Below, piece after piece: positions 52,871-60,899 of a stretch of 64,000 bases of DNA. Location of the stretch: assembly GCF_023336895.1 (NCBI RefSeq), contig NZ_JAMBLT010000007.1, positions 17,461-81,460 on the forward strand, read 5' to 3'. How positions within the stretch are numbered: position 1 is the stretch's first letter; every line of letters begins with the position of its first letter. The notes under the pieces were generated by a model. It had not been told where the DNA came from, did not search any database, and saw nothing but the letters and a program-made list of their open reading frames with translations. The position numbers were made by a program, and so were the translations under genes. The stretch comes from Parasutterella secunda (lineage in GTDB: Bacteria > Pseudomonadota > Gammaproteobacteria > Burkholderiales > Burkholderiaceae_F).

Positions 52871-54046
52871 TTAAAGATCAAGTTGTTCAAAAGCTTTTCT
52901 CATATTGTCGATTTCAAGTGGATCGGCCTGAAAATCTCGGGCGACTTTTTCCCAGTTTTGAGCACAAAAAGAGGAAATTTCGAGTGCCAGAGCCTCAGCT
53001 TTACGTTGACTGATGCCAAAATAGGGAGCTATTTCAACGGCTTTAGATAAGTCCGGTCGGTCACAATCATCGGTTACAGCCGTTGCGTGATGTCGACGGG
53101 GAATGGAAATGGGTTCAGGTTTTAGGGAATAGAGGGGAGACAGACGCCAACCGTCACCGTCTCGGATAAAACCGATGTTATCAAGCGTGTCGTGAACGTT
53201 TCCTACGCACATATTAAAGACCATTCGACGCCACAATTCGAGCAAGTCCATCTTAGGCTTGGCACCATCCTGATTTAATATGTCGGCAACCTCAAGATAG
53301 GAATGATTATCATCGTGCGCAGCCAAAAGTGCACGAGCCGAAGCAAATCCGATCGGATGACCATCAGTGGTTCGGTCAAAGCGTTTGCTGATAATCGTAT
53401 CCATACCACGCATGGATGTTAGTTCAGCCGATACCGTTTGAAGTCCCATCCGCCTAGCAAGACTTAATGTAATTGCCTCCCAGATCACTAAATTACGTTG
53501 CGGATCGGGGATGTTAAATTTTGAAATAAAATTTTTATTTTTACCAGATTGATAACCAAGCTTAAAGCGTTCGCCGGGTAGTGCGCTAAGACCTCGATAG
53601 AGTGAATCTATATCAGAAATATTCAAGTGTCCCATCATCAGACGCTCTAAATCAAGTGCACAGGGGCCGACTTCCTTATATTGAAGAGCTGCTTGAGTGT
53701 TCTCTTTGAATCCAACTGCACCGGGGCGAAGTACTTCTTGAGAAAGAAGGAATAACTGATTGTTTGTTAAGTCTTTTTTATAAATAAACTTTGTTGCTTT
53801 ACGCGCGCCGATACCGGGGATCAAGTCGTACATGAACCCAAAAACAGGGTGACTGGAGTCAGTTTTAAAAACTTTAGGGATTAACGGTAAATCCCGGCTT
53901 AAAGAATAACCATAACTGAGCCAACCGGAGTCATAAACAAAATAGCAAACAGAAGACTCCCTGCCAGGGTCTTCAATGTTCAATTGACCAATTGGCAGGG
54001 GATTGGAAAGACTTTTAAAGTAAAGGTTTAGTGTTTGGGAAGCCAT
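52871..54046 (-). CDS. HipA-family protein with altered kinase residues
   Basis: 391 residues with the HipA layout: N-terminal subdomain (about 1-110), then GERFKLGYQSGKNKNFISKF for the ATP loop region, and the C-terminal kinase lobe. In HipA the catalytic Asp309 lies in TDGHAKN and the Mg ligand Asp332 in FYD. The aligned stretches here read GNVHDTLDNIGF and SPLYSLKP, so the catalytic Asp is His, the following His is Thr, and the second Asp is Ser. Asn314 is retained. HipA normally phosphorylates glutamyl-tRNA synthetase. This one may be inactive or use other residues. It is directly downstream of its HipB gene, with one base between. Confidence 0.82.
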   Translation of the reverse strand: MASQTLNLYFKSLSNPLPIGQLNIEDPGRESSVCYFVYDSGWLSYGYSLSRDLPLIPKVFKTDSSHPVFGFMYDLIPGIGARKATKFIYKKDLTNNQLFLLSQEVLRPGAVGFKENTQAALQYKEVGPCALDLERLMMGHLNISDIDSLYRGLSALPGERFKLGYQSGKNKNFISKFNIPDPQRNLVIWEAITLSLARRMGLQTVSAELTSMRGMDTIISKRFDRTTDGHPIGFASARALLAAHDDNHSYLEVADILNQDGAKPKMDLLELWRRMVFNMCVGNVHDTLDNIGFIRDGDGWRLSPLYSLKPEPISIPRRHHATAVTDDCDRPDLSKAVEIAPYFGISQRKAEALALEISSFCAQNWEKVARDFQADPLEIDNMRKAFEQLDL

Positions 54047-54047
54047 T

Positions 54048-54356
54048 TTAGATCAAACGGCGAGGAGCTCTGGCGCGTTTGGGAAGGCGTTCTGATTCAA
54101 GGCGTAATCCGGACGTATCGGCCGAAGGGGAGGCGATATCGCCCATAGGGGCGCCCAGACCAATGGCTTGCATAATGGCTGCTACATTACCGATGGCCAC
54201 TCCAGGGTCACCAGCCTCAACTTTCGCTAGGGTGTTGAGGGATATTCCTGCGCGCTCCGCAACCTGCGATTGCGGCAAACGACGACGCAGACGTGCGATT
54301 TTTAAATTTGATCCAAGAGCCTTCAGAGAGGTTTCAACAGCTAAAGACGGACGCAT
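54048..54356 (-). CDS. HipB-type XRE antitoxin
   Basis: From the ATG at 54356 it has 102 residues. The XRE helix-turn-helix reads LKIARLRRRLPQSQVAERA, GISLNTLAKVEAGDPGVAIG. A basic C-terminal tail (ERLPKRARAPRRLI) follows. GAGA lies six bases ahead of this ATG; an ATG at 54398 is an alternative that would include more of the operator. It binds the inverted repeats in its own promoter and the HipA protein. Confidence 0.85.
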   Translation of the reverse strand: MRPSLAVETSLKALGSNLKIARLRRRLPQSQVAERAGISLNTLAKVEAGDPGVAIGNVAAIMQAIGLGAPMGDIASPSADTSGLRLESERLPKRARAPRRLI

Positions 54357-54402
54357 ATTATTCTCAAAATAATGGTGAAATAGTGTTTTAATACCCATTA
54401 TT
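54357..54402 (-). promoter_or_regulatory. Probable HipB operator repeats
   Basis: ATTATT(ctcaa)AATAAT sits at 54357-54373 next to the HipB start, and AATAATGG at 54368-54375 pairs with CCATTATT at 54395-54402. The three half-sites share one hexamer, a usual layout for XRE autoregulation. Confidence 0.5.
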
Positions 54403-54823
54403 ATGATGATTAAATTCGCTCTTGTCAAGTGGATCATTTTCTTAAAGTCAAGGTATCCAAAAGCCTATATTTTTTACTTTAAGATCATAATAAAACTTAG
54501 AATAATGAGTATAAACAGGAAATAACACTTAAAATAAAGTGTATTAAATGAAATCTCAAAGGTTGATTTTCTTGTTTGAGTTTAATTAATTGAGCCAGTT
54601 CTCGACTTTAACTTCTGATCTTTAATGTTCTATGGAAGGCGTTACGAAAAATCATTAAACAATTTAAAAAGATGTAAATAGAAAAATTCTATTAAGCTGT
54701 TCATCCGGATGAGTGAAGAAATTTCAGACTTTCAAAAATCTGGTAAATTTATTATTAGTATTTCAAAAAATATTCTTACCGATTTTTCATAATTTTCAGG
54801 TAGTTTTCTGTTGATTAAAAAAA
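54403..54823. other. AT-rich intergenic region, no gene seen
   Basis: About 420 bases with no coding signal, RNA structure or recognised repeat. It is very AT-rich and probably contains the hipBA promoter at its lower end. Confidence 0.5.
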
Positions 54824-54849
54824 GACCGAAGCTTTTCACCGCTTCGGTC
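54824..54849 (-). terminator. Terminator after the DSD1-family gene
   Basis: GACCGAAGC and GCTTCGGTC form a perfect 9-bp stem with an 8-nt loop, followed by TTTTTTT on the minus strand. Confidence 0.88.
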
Positions 54850-54878
54850 ACTCTGTTGTGATAACAAATAGGTTTTAT

Positions 54879-56006
54879 TTACCAACCGTAAAAACGGTTC
54901 CACTTATCTTTGACTTCAATGTCACCGTCGACGACATAATAACAAGGATGTTGTGCGCCGGTCGGACAAGCATGGTTAGGTAAAATTCTCAAACGCGTTC
55001 CGATCGGGAATTTTTTAGGATCAAAATTAATTCCGTTTCTAGCAGAAATAATTCCATGCTCCTGATTGGCTCCGCTCACCCATAAACCCTCCAGAATATT
55101 TCCGTTGATGTCACAGACCAGTCCGTAACCTTGATCAATTTTTTGGTTGGCCGTTCCTCGGTCGCGTGATAATGCCATCCATCCGCCGTCAGTAATGACC
55201 CATCCCTTTTCGAGCTGATGACCAATCACAGTGACCAAAAGCGAAATGGCGATGTCTGTCGGTTTGCAGATTCCAACACCGGCTTGAAAGAGGTCAAAAA
55301 AGACATATACGCCGGCTCTGAGCTCAGTAACCCCGGTTAAATCCTCGTCTGTAAGCGCCGTTGGCGTAGAACCCACAGAAACAATTGAAATCTCAAATCC
55401 GGCCTCTCTAAGCATCTTGGCAGCCTGGCAGATACCATCTCTTTCACCGCGAGATCGTTCCAAGAGGGCTTCGTGTGTATCGACATCATACGAGCCGCCG
55501 GCATGGGTCAAAACGCCGACAAGCTTCGCAGGAGCCTTCAGTGCCTTGGCAACTTGTACAATTTCTGGGCTCTGAGGGGTTAAGCCTGAGCGATGACCGT
55601 CGCAGTCAATTTCAATCAACACTTTGATTTCTAAGGATTCTTTTTGACAAAATTCTGAGACAGCTTGCGCAGCTTCGATATTGTCTAAGATGATTTTCAG
55701 ATCAACGCCTTGTCGGATCAACGCAGCAACACGGTACAGCTTTTGCGGAGCAATGCCAACGGCATAGATCATGTCTTTGATGCCGTGAGCGGCAAATTCT
55801 TCCGCTTCTTTCAATGTCGAAACGGTTGCTGGACCTTCCGGAGTCCAGATTTGACGCTTGGCGACCTCCCAACACTTACTTGTTTTTAGGTGTGGTCTTA
55901 AGGTTACACCCAGACTTTTAGCCTTATCGCGCATGCGGGCGATGTTGGTATTCATTTTTGATTCTTCGAGAATAAGTGCTGGTGTATCAATGGTGTTGAG
56001 ATTCAT
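54879..56006 (-). CDS. DSD1-family PLP-dependent enzyme (D-threonine aldolase/alanine racemase fold)
   Basis: From the ATG at 56006 (GGAG upstream) it has 375 residues. The PLP Lys lies in TLRPHLKTSKCWEVA of the TIM barrel, and a metal site is suggested by PNHACPTGAQHP, a family His/Cys pair. The beta-barrel C-terminal part contains VITDGGWMALSRDRG. The family includes D-threonine aldolase, D-serine dehydratase and 3-hydroxy-D-aspartate aldolase, so the enzyme breaks down a D-hydroxy amino acid. The precise substrate is uncertain. It is 25 bases downstream of a MmcQ/YjbR gene on the same strand. Confidence 0.85.
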   Translation of the reverse strand: MNLNTIDTPALILEESKMNTNIARMRDKAKSLGVTLRPHLKTSKCWEVAKRQIWTPEGPATVSTLKEAEEFAAHGIKDMIYAVGIAPQKLYRVAALIRQGVDLKIILDNIEAAQAVSEFCQKESLEIKVLIEIDCDGHRSGLTPQSPEIVQVAKALKAPAKLVGVLTHAGGSYDVDTHEALLERSRGERDGICQAAKMLREAGFEISIVSVGSTPTALTDEDLTGVTELRAGVYVFFDLFQAGVGICKPTDIAISLLVTVIGHQLEKGWVITDGGWMALSRDRGTANQKIDQGYGLVCDINGNILEGLWVSGANQEHGIISARNGINFDPKKFPIGTRLRILPNHACPTGAQHPCYYVVDGDIEVKDKWNRFYGW

Positions 56007-56031
56007 AGCTTTCTCCAATACTAAGACTCCC

Positions 56032-56433
56032 TCATCGTACTACGCTTTGCGTTTTCAGTTTGGACTTCTTTTTCTGAGAAGCCGTTAAATTGAAACTTTT
56101 TTGAACGAGTTCAGAGAGTTTTTCGTCAAAATCTTCCTGTTCATCCAAAATGACACTGAGCCATCTTTTTTTGTTCATGTGGTAGGCGGGCAAAAACACT
56201 TCGGTTTGAGATAGCGCCTCACGATCTTCGTCGGTGCATTTCAGGTTGACGATATCCAATTCGCCGTACGCGCCGATTTTTAACTTTTTGGCGTCAACCG
56301 ACATCACAATGGCAAACCACTTTAGGTTGTCTTTGCGTCGAAATACTGCCGTAACAAAACCGCCTGCAAAAGGATAGTCCGGTTCAATTCCAAAACGGTC
56401 AAGAATCATTCGGAAAAAGTCTTCTCGGATCAT
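56032..56433 (-). CDS. MmcQ/YjbR family protein
   Basis: From the ATG at 56433 (MIREDFFRMILDRFG) it has 133 residues. The family pattern is visible in DYPFAGGFVTAVFRR, KWFAIVMSV, VNLKCTDEDREAL, PAYHMNKKRWLSVIL and a basic tail. These proteins have a double-wing DNA-binding-like fold but no proven role. It is the first gene of a two-gene unit with the DSD1-family enzyme. Confidence 0.78.
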   Translation of the reverse strand: MIREDFFRMILDRFGIEPDYPFAGGFVTAVFRRKDNLKWFAIVMSVDAKKLKIGAYGELDIVNLKCTDEDREALSQTEVFLPAYHMNKKRWLSVILDEQEDFDEKLSELVQKSFNLTASQKKKSKLKTQSVVR

Positions 56434-56594
56434 GTTTGATTCAACCCAGTTTTTAGTTTTCCATTCTAACAATGCTATTAATAATAGTAAGTTATCAGTG
56501 TTTCAAGCTTTAAAATAAATTAGAACACTATTAAGATAATATTATTTTCTTGTTTATAACTCCTGGCATTGGTACGATTGCGAAAGGAGTTTTT

Positions 56595-57728
56595 ATGACG
56601 GTTTTAGTTGCACTGGATTCCTTCAAAGGATCTTTGTCTGCCAGGGAGGCTTCAGAGGCTCTGGCCAAAGGGATACGTTCAGAAAGACCGGACGAGAAAG
56701 TGATCGTTTTGCCGGTTGCCGATGGCGGAGATGGTCTCATTGATTGTCTCAAGGATGATCTTTTGGCTGACGGTTGGCAAGTCAAAACGGTATTGGTTTC
56801 AGGCCCCTATGGGCAAAACGTTGAGGTTCCCTATTTAGCCAAAGGCGATTGTGCCGTTATTGAAATGGCCACTTGCTGTGGTCTGACATTGGTGCCGAAA
56901 GAGCAAAGACGTGTGATTTTTGCCTCGTCTTATGGTTTAGGTGAGGTGATTAGGGACGCGTATTTTAATGGCGCTCGACAGATTCATATCGGATTAGGGG
57001 GAAGTGCAACCAACGACTTGGGCCTTGGATGCATGCAAGCTCTTGGAGTCAAATTTTTCGACGCTGACGGTAAACCGATCACCGATCACATCTCTGCCAA
57101 TGATTTCTCCAAAATCGCTCGTCTTGACACCAACGATTTTTCGGATCGTTTTAAAGATATAAGCGTTTGGGCGGTCTGTGATGTGAATAATCCTCTGTTG
57201 GGGCCGACGGGAGCAACCGCTGTTTTTGGACCGCAAAAGGGAGTTCAAGGTGACGACCTTAGCCGAATGCAATCCGGTATGGCTTGGGCCGCAACTATTC
57301 TGACCGAACATTTTTTAAAGGATTTCAGCCAATCCATCTCTTCCGGTGCTGCCGGCGGCATGGGAGCCGCTTTAATGTGGTTTTTTGGAGCCACAAGGCT
57401 CAAAGGGATCGATGCCGTGTTGGATATGATCGGTTTTGACAGGATTCTGAAACGGTCGGACTATGTTTTAACCGGAGAAGGCTCGTTTGATGAGCAATCT
57501 TTATCCGGTAAAGCGCCTAGCGGCGTACTTGATCGGACAAGCAGGATCAATAAGCCGACTTTTCTTGTCGCGGGTTCTTTGAAAATTACCATTGACCGTT
57601 GTAAAGAGTTGGGGTTTGCCAATGCATACGATCTTTTGTCCAGATCAAGTGGATTGACCGATAGCCTTCAAAAGGCAGAAGAGCTATTGACTCAGATCGG
57701 TCGTCAATGGGCTAAAACCTATTTATAA
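56595..57728 (+). CDS. Glycerate kinase (GarK/GlxK type)
   Basis: Phosphorylates D-glycerate with ATP, probably on C2 as in the GarK/GlxK class. From the ATG at 56595 (MTVLVALDSFKGSLSA), chosen for an AAGGAG seven bases ahead, it has 377 residues. Seen are PVADGGDGLIDCL, LGGSATNDLGLG, GAAGGMGAALM and LTGEGSFDEQSLSGKAP, all typical of the family. It stands alone on the plus strand, divergent from the DSD1-enzyme pair. Products of D-hydroxy amino acid breakdown could feed it, but that is only inferred. Confidence 0.93.
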   Translation: MTVLVALDSFKGSLSAREASEALAKGIRSERPDEKVIVLPVADGGDGLIDCLKDDLLADGWQVKTVLVSGPYGQNVEVPYLAKGDCAVIEMATCCGLTLVPKEQRRVIFASSYGLGEVIRDAYFNGARQIHIGLGGSATNDLGLGCMQALGVKFFDADGKPITDHISANDFSKIARLDTNDFSDRFKDISVWAVCDVNNPLLGPTGATAVFGPQKGVQGDDLSRMQSGMAWAATILTEHFLKDFSQSISSGAAGGMGAALMWFFGATRLKGIDAVLDMIGFDRILKRSDYVLTGEGSFDEQSLSGKAPSGVLDRTSRINKPTFLVAGSLKITIDRCKELGFANAYDLLSRSSGLTDSLQKAEELLTQIGRQWAKTYL

Positions 57729-57746
57729 GATTGTAAAAAACAATTG

Positions 57747-57760
57747 ATTTAATATTAAAT
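57747..57760. promoter_or_regulatory. AT palindrome upstream of parA
   Basis: ATTTAATATTAAAT is a perfect 14-bp palindrome lying 30 bases before the parA start. The same core TTTAATATTAAA is in the gap upstream of the RHH gene and again at 25396-25407. Confidence 0.45.
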
Positions 57761-57789
57761 TAATTTTATTTTAAGATTGGATTAGCATT

Positions 57790-58431
57790 ATGATTATTGC
57801 AGTGGCCAATACAAAAGGCGGTACCGGTAAAACAACGACTGCGGTTCAGCTCGCGCTTTATCGTCAAAGTTTGGGGCATGAGGTTTGGTTGGTGGACGGC
57901 GATGAACAACAATCCGCTTTGACGGCGGTGAGCATTCGTTCTGAAAATAATGTAAAACCGGCCTTAGCCTGTTCGGCTTATTCGGATGCGCGTACACTCA
58001 AGTCCCAAATTGAAACTCAAGTCAATAAATGGGAAGACATCATTATTGATGTGGGTGGTCGCGATACCGGAGCACTGCGTGCGGCCTTATTGGTTTGCGA
58101 TATTTTGCTTGTGCCCGTGCAGCCAAGAAGCTATGACGTTTGGGCGCTCTCTAAATTAGAAGACATTATTCGGGACGCACGCGATATCGGAGCTGATTTT
58201 GATGCTTATTGTTTCTTGTCCTGCGCAGATAGCCAGGGGGCGGATAATCAAGAGGCGGCAGAAGTGATGAAGCAGTGCGAAGAAATGCGCTTTTTAGACA
58301 AAGCGATCGGCAGACGCAAGGCTTTTGCAACAGCGGGCGGTGCCGGACTCAGCGTTTTTGAATTACGTCCTAAAGATGCCAAGGCCTGCTCTGAATTAAA
58401 AGCACTGGCCGATGCCATTTATAATCTTTAA
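57790..58431 (+). CDS. ParA-family ATPase (small, ParF-like)
   Basis: 213 residues, with no N-terminal DNA-binding extension. Deviant Walker A NTKGGTGKTTTAVQLA at residues 7-22, Walker A' DGDEQQS, Walker B region IIIDVGGRD and PVQPRSYDVWALSK. The size and the small partner gene 68 bases downstream resemble plasmid ParF/ParG. Such ATPases place DNA or protein cargo along the nucleoid. It is not near an origin or a ParB gene, so it is not the main chromosomal system. It has AT-rich borders with palindromes. Confidence 0.88.
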   Translation: MIIAVANTKGGTGKTTTAVQLALYRQSLGHEVWLVDGDEQQSALTAVSIRSENNVKPALACSAYSDARTLKSQIETQVNKWEDIIIDVGGRDTGALRAALLVCDILLVPVQPRSYDVWALSKLEDIIRDARDIGADFDAYCFLSCADSQGADNQEAAEVMKQCEEMRFLDKAIGRRKAFATAGGAGLSVFELRPKDAKACSELKALADAIYNL

Positions 58432-58450
58432 TTGCTATTTATATAAATGT

Positions 58451-58466
58451 ATTTTAATATTAAAAT
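58451..58466. promoter_or_regulatory. AT palindrome upstream of the RHH gene
   Basis: ATTTTAATATTAAAAT is a perfect 16-bp palindrome, 20 bases after the parA stop and 33 bases ahead of the RHH start, a likely operator or centromere-like site. Confidence 0.45.
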
Positions 58467-58499
58467 AAGTTTTTATTAATAGCGTTTTTGAGGATTGTT

Positions 58500-58757
58500 A
58501 TGGCCATCACGATGTTGCGTAAGAAGCCGGCCGGCGAAATCAAGGAACTTGATGAAAAGGCAGTGGATGATTTTTTGGATTCTGCCTCTCATGTGAAAAA
58601 AGAAGCGGTATCTAAGAAAAAGAAGCAAATTACGCTCACTATTTCAGAATCCCTTTTGCATTCCGTTGATGAGGCTGCGCATGAACTGGGACTCTCCCGT
58701 GCCGCTTATATTAACGCGGCAGTTTCCACTGCCTTAAAAAACGGTTTAACCCGTTAA
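58500..58757 (+). CDS. Ribbon-helix-helix protein, ParG-like partner of ParA
   Basis: From the ATG at 58500 (GAGG seven bases upstream) it has 85 residues. The first half is polar and probably unfolded (KPAGEIKELDEKAVDDF, KKEAVSKKKK), and the second half is a ribbon-helix-helix: strand ITLTISESLLHSVDEAA then LGLSRAAYINAAVSTAL. This is the layout of ParG, whose tail stimulates ParF. It would bind the palindromes nearby. A terminator follows. Confidence 0.82.
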   Translation: MAITMLRKKPAGEIKELDEKAVDDFLDSASHVKKEAVSKKKKQITLTISESLLHSVDEAAHELGLSRAAYINAAVSTALKNGLTR

Positions 58758-58772
58758 TGCCTTTCCTTCTAG

Positions 58773-58800
58773 CCGCCCGAACAATATCGGGCGGTCTTCT
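58773..58800 (+). terminator. Terminator after the parA-RHH pair
   Basis: CCGCCCGA and TCGGGCGG form a perfect 8-bp stem with a 6-nt loop, followed by TCTTCT, 15 bases after the stop at 58757. Confidence 0.78.
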
Positions 58801-58914
58801 ATCTGGCTCCACCCAATAATTCCATTATTAGGCAATACGTTGCATTCTTCGGGCAGGCGCTCCATTTTTCTCTTTGCTACATTACCTGGTAACAATGATT
58901 AGGAGAGTTATGCG

Positions 58915-59955
58915 ATGAACATTAAGAAACTGGTACTGGCATTATCTTGTGCATCCTTGATGGCTGTCGTGCAAGCGGCGGATACCGATCGACACTATCC
59001 TGCGCCATCGACAGTCAGCGAACAAATGGCCGCTTTGGTGAATGCTCCGGCTCCGGCCCTCTGGTACTCCGATCCGAAAACACTTCAAGATTGGGAGCAA
59101 ATGGCAGGCAGTTACGCAAAGGCCGCGGGAGAGGCGGCTTCAAAAACAGCGGCCGATAGAGGTGTTAAGGTTGAGAGCTCTAAGCTGGCAGGCGTTCCGG
59201 TTTTCACTTTAACGCCTAAGAAAATTGACGAGAATAAAAAGGATAAAGTCATTTTTTATATACATGGTGGTGGCTATGTCTTAGGTCACGGTGTCTCAGG
59301 GATCACCGAAGCGATCCCGATGGCCGCACAGAATCACTATAAGGTGATTTCGGTGGACTACCGCATGGCTCCACAGCATCCGTTTCCGGCAGCCATTGAC
59401 GATGCCTTTGCAGCTTATAAAGAAGTGGTTAAACAGTATGGCGCTGAAAACATTGCTGTATTCGGAACTTCAACCGGTGGTGCGATGACATTGATTTTGG
59501 GTTTGCAGGCTCACGCAGAAGGGCGACAGATGATGCCGGCCGCCTTAATTGCCGGTACGCCATGGGCTGATTTAGATAAGATCGGGGACAGCTACGTTGT
59601 CAACGAAGGTGTGGATAATGTATTGGGCACCTACGATCACCTCATTCGCGCATCCGCCCAAGTTTACGCCGATGGACATGATTTAAAAGATCCATTGATT
59701 TCTCCGGTCTATGCATCAGATTCAGTTTTGAAGGATTTCCCGCCGACATTATTGGTTTCTGGAACACGAGATCTTTTCTTAAGCAATACGGTCAGAATGC
59801 ACACGCGTCTTTTAGCCAATCGTGCGCCGGCTGAGTTGATTGTGTACGAGGCGGTGTCGCACGCTCAGTACTATTTTGATACTAATGCTCCCGAGACGCG
59901 TCAACATTATCAATTCTTGGATGATTTTTTAGCACGCGTCTGGAAACAAAAATAG
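58915..59955 (+). CDS. Secreted alpha/beta hydrolase (HSL/esterase type)
   Basis: 346 residues. A signal peptide (MNIKKLVLALSCASLMAVVQ, cleavage near AA-DTD) targets the periplasm. The oxyanion motif HGGGYVLGHG, nucleophile region VFGTSTGGAM (Ser in G-T-S-T-G), catalytic Asp in SGTRDLFLS and His in AVSHAQYYF place it in the hormone-sensitive-lipase/esterase group. The natural ester substrate is unknown. It is monocistronic, with AGGAG ahead of the ATG. Confidence 0.87.
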   Translation: MNIKKLVLALSCASLMAVVQAADTDRHYPAPSTVSEQMAALVNAPAPALWYSDPKTLQDWEQMAGSYAKAAGEAASKTAADRGVKVESSKLAGVPVFTLTPKKIDENKKDKVIFYIHGGGYVLGHGVSGITEAIPMAAQNHYKVISVDYRMAPQHPFPAAIDDAFAAYKEVVKQYGAENIAVFGTSTGGAMTLILGLQAHAEGRQMMPAALIAGTPWADLDKIGDSYVVNEGVDNVLGTYDHLIRASAQVYADGHDLKDPLISPVYASDSVLKDFPPTLLVSGTRDLFLSNTVRMHTRLLANRAPAELIVYEAVSHAQYYFDTNAPETRQHYQFLDDFLARVWKQK

Positions 59956-60015
59956 CTAAATTAAAGTGTCCCATCTTGTATAGTTAGCACTATTGTTCAT
60001 AGAGAGAAAAAAAAG

Positions 60016-60723
60016 ATGACAGTCTCCTTTGATGTACTTCTGTGGGATGTGGATGGGACACTTTTAGATTTTTTGGCAGCAGAAGACATTTCCATTCGAT
60101 CGCTTTTTCACGATTTCAAAATCGGTGAGTGCACCGATGAAATGATTAGCCGCTACAGTCAAATCAATGCCTCCTATTGGAAAAAGTTAGAAAAGGGAGA
60201 AATGACGCGAGCCGAGATTTTGGTTAAGCGTTTCGAAACTTTTTTTGTAGAAATAGGCGCACATGACGTTGATTGTCAGGCTTTTGATCGTGCCTATCAA
60301 AAACGATTGGGAGAAACCGTAGTTTTTAGGGATGACAGTTACCAATTGGTGTCATTGTTAAAAGACAGAATTCCTCAATACGCTGTCTCGAATGGAACGG
60401 TTGTGGCGCAAACGGGCAAACTGACAAAGTCCGGACTAATTAAACTTTTTGACGGTGTCTTTTTGTCCGAACACCTGGGCTGTGAAAAGCCATCGGCGTT
60501 ATTTTTTGACAAAGTTTTCGCATCCATCCCTGCGGTCGATCGCCAGCGAGTCCTGATTGTGGGCGATTCTTTAAGCAGTGATATTTTGGGGGCAAAAAAT
60601 GCGGGTATTCAATCGTGTTGGTATAACCCGTTTCATGCTGCCAATCAGTCAAATATCACCCCTGATTTTGAAATCGATAATCTGCAAAGTATTCCAAAAC
60701 TGATTGGTATTGAAAACAATTAA
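60016..60723 (+). CDS. HAD-family phosphatase (YjjG-like nucleotidase)
   Basis: 235 residues. Motif I LLWDVDGTLLDF (nucleophile Asp), motif II VSNGT, motif III Lys in CEKPSALFF and motif IV VGDSLSSDILGAKNAG. The cap domain and length fit YjjG-type noncanonical pyrimidine nucleotidases, which clean up modified nucleotides. It stands alone, 60 bases after the esterase gene. Confidence 0.87.
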   Translation: MTVSFDVLLWDVDGTLLDFLAAEDISIRSLFHDFKIGECTDEMISRYSQINASYWKKLEKGEMTRAEILVKRFETFFVEIGAHDVDCQAFDRAYQKRLGETVVFRDDSYQLVSLLKDRIPQYAVSNGTVVAQTGKLTKSGLIKLFDGVFLSEHLGCEKPSALFFDKVFASIPAVDRQRVLIVGDSLSSDILGAKNAGIQSCWYNPFHAANQSNITPDFEIDNLQSIPKLIGIENN

Positions 60724-60737
60724 AATAATCGTTAAAC

Positions 60738-60776
60738 AATATTATTTATATATTTATAAAATATTAAAATAATATT
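60738..60776. repeat. AT-rich inverted repeat
   Basis: AATATTATTT at 60738-60747 and its exact complement AAATAATATT at 60767-60776 with a 19-nt spacer. It also holds the AATATT core of the palindromes near parA. It lies between the HAD gene and the AllC-like gene. Confidence 0.4.
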
Positions 60777-60899
60777 AAACTAATTTGTTTTCTAGTCTTT
60801 TAAAATCAGCATTTCCCATGGATCAGGAGGTCTTGTATTTGTTAATAACAAAGCCCAAAATGGAGAGTGTCTGCAAAACCATCATTAAGGAGCAAGGTT

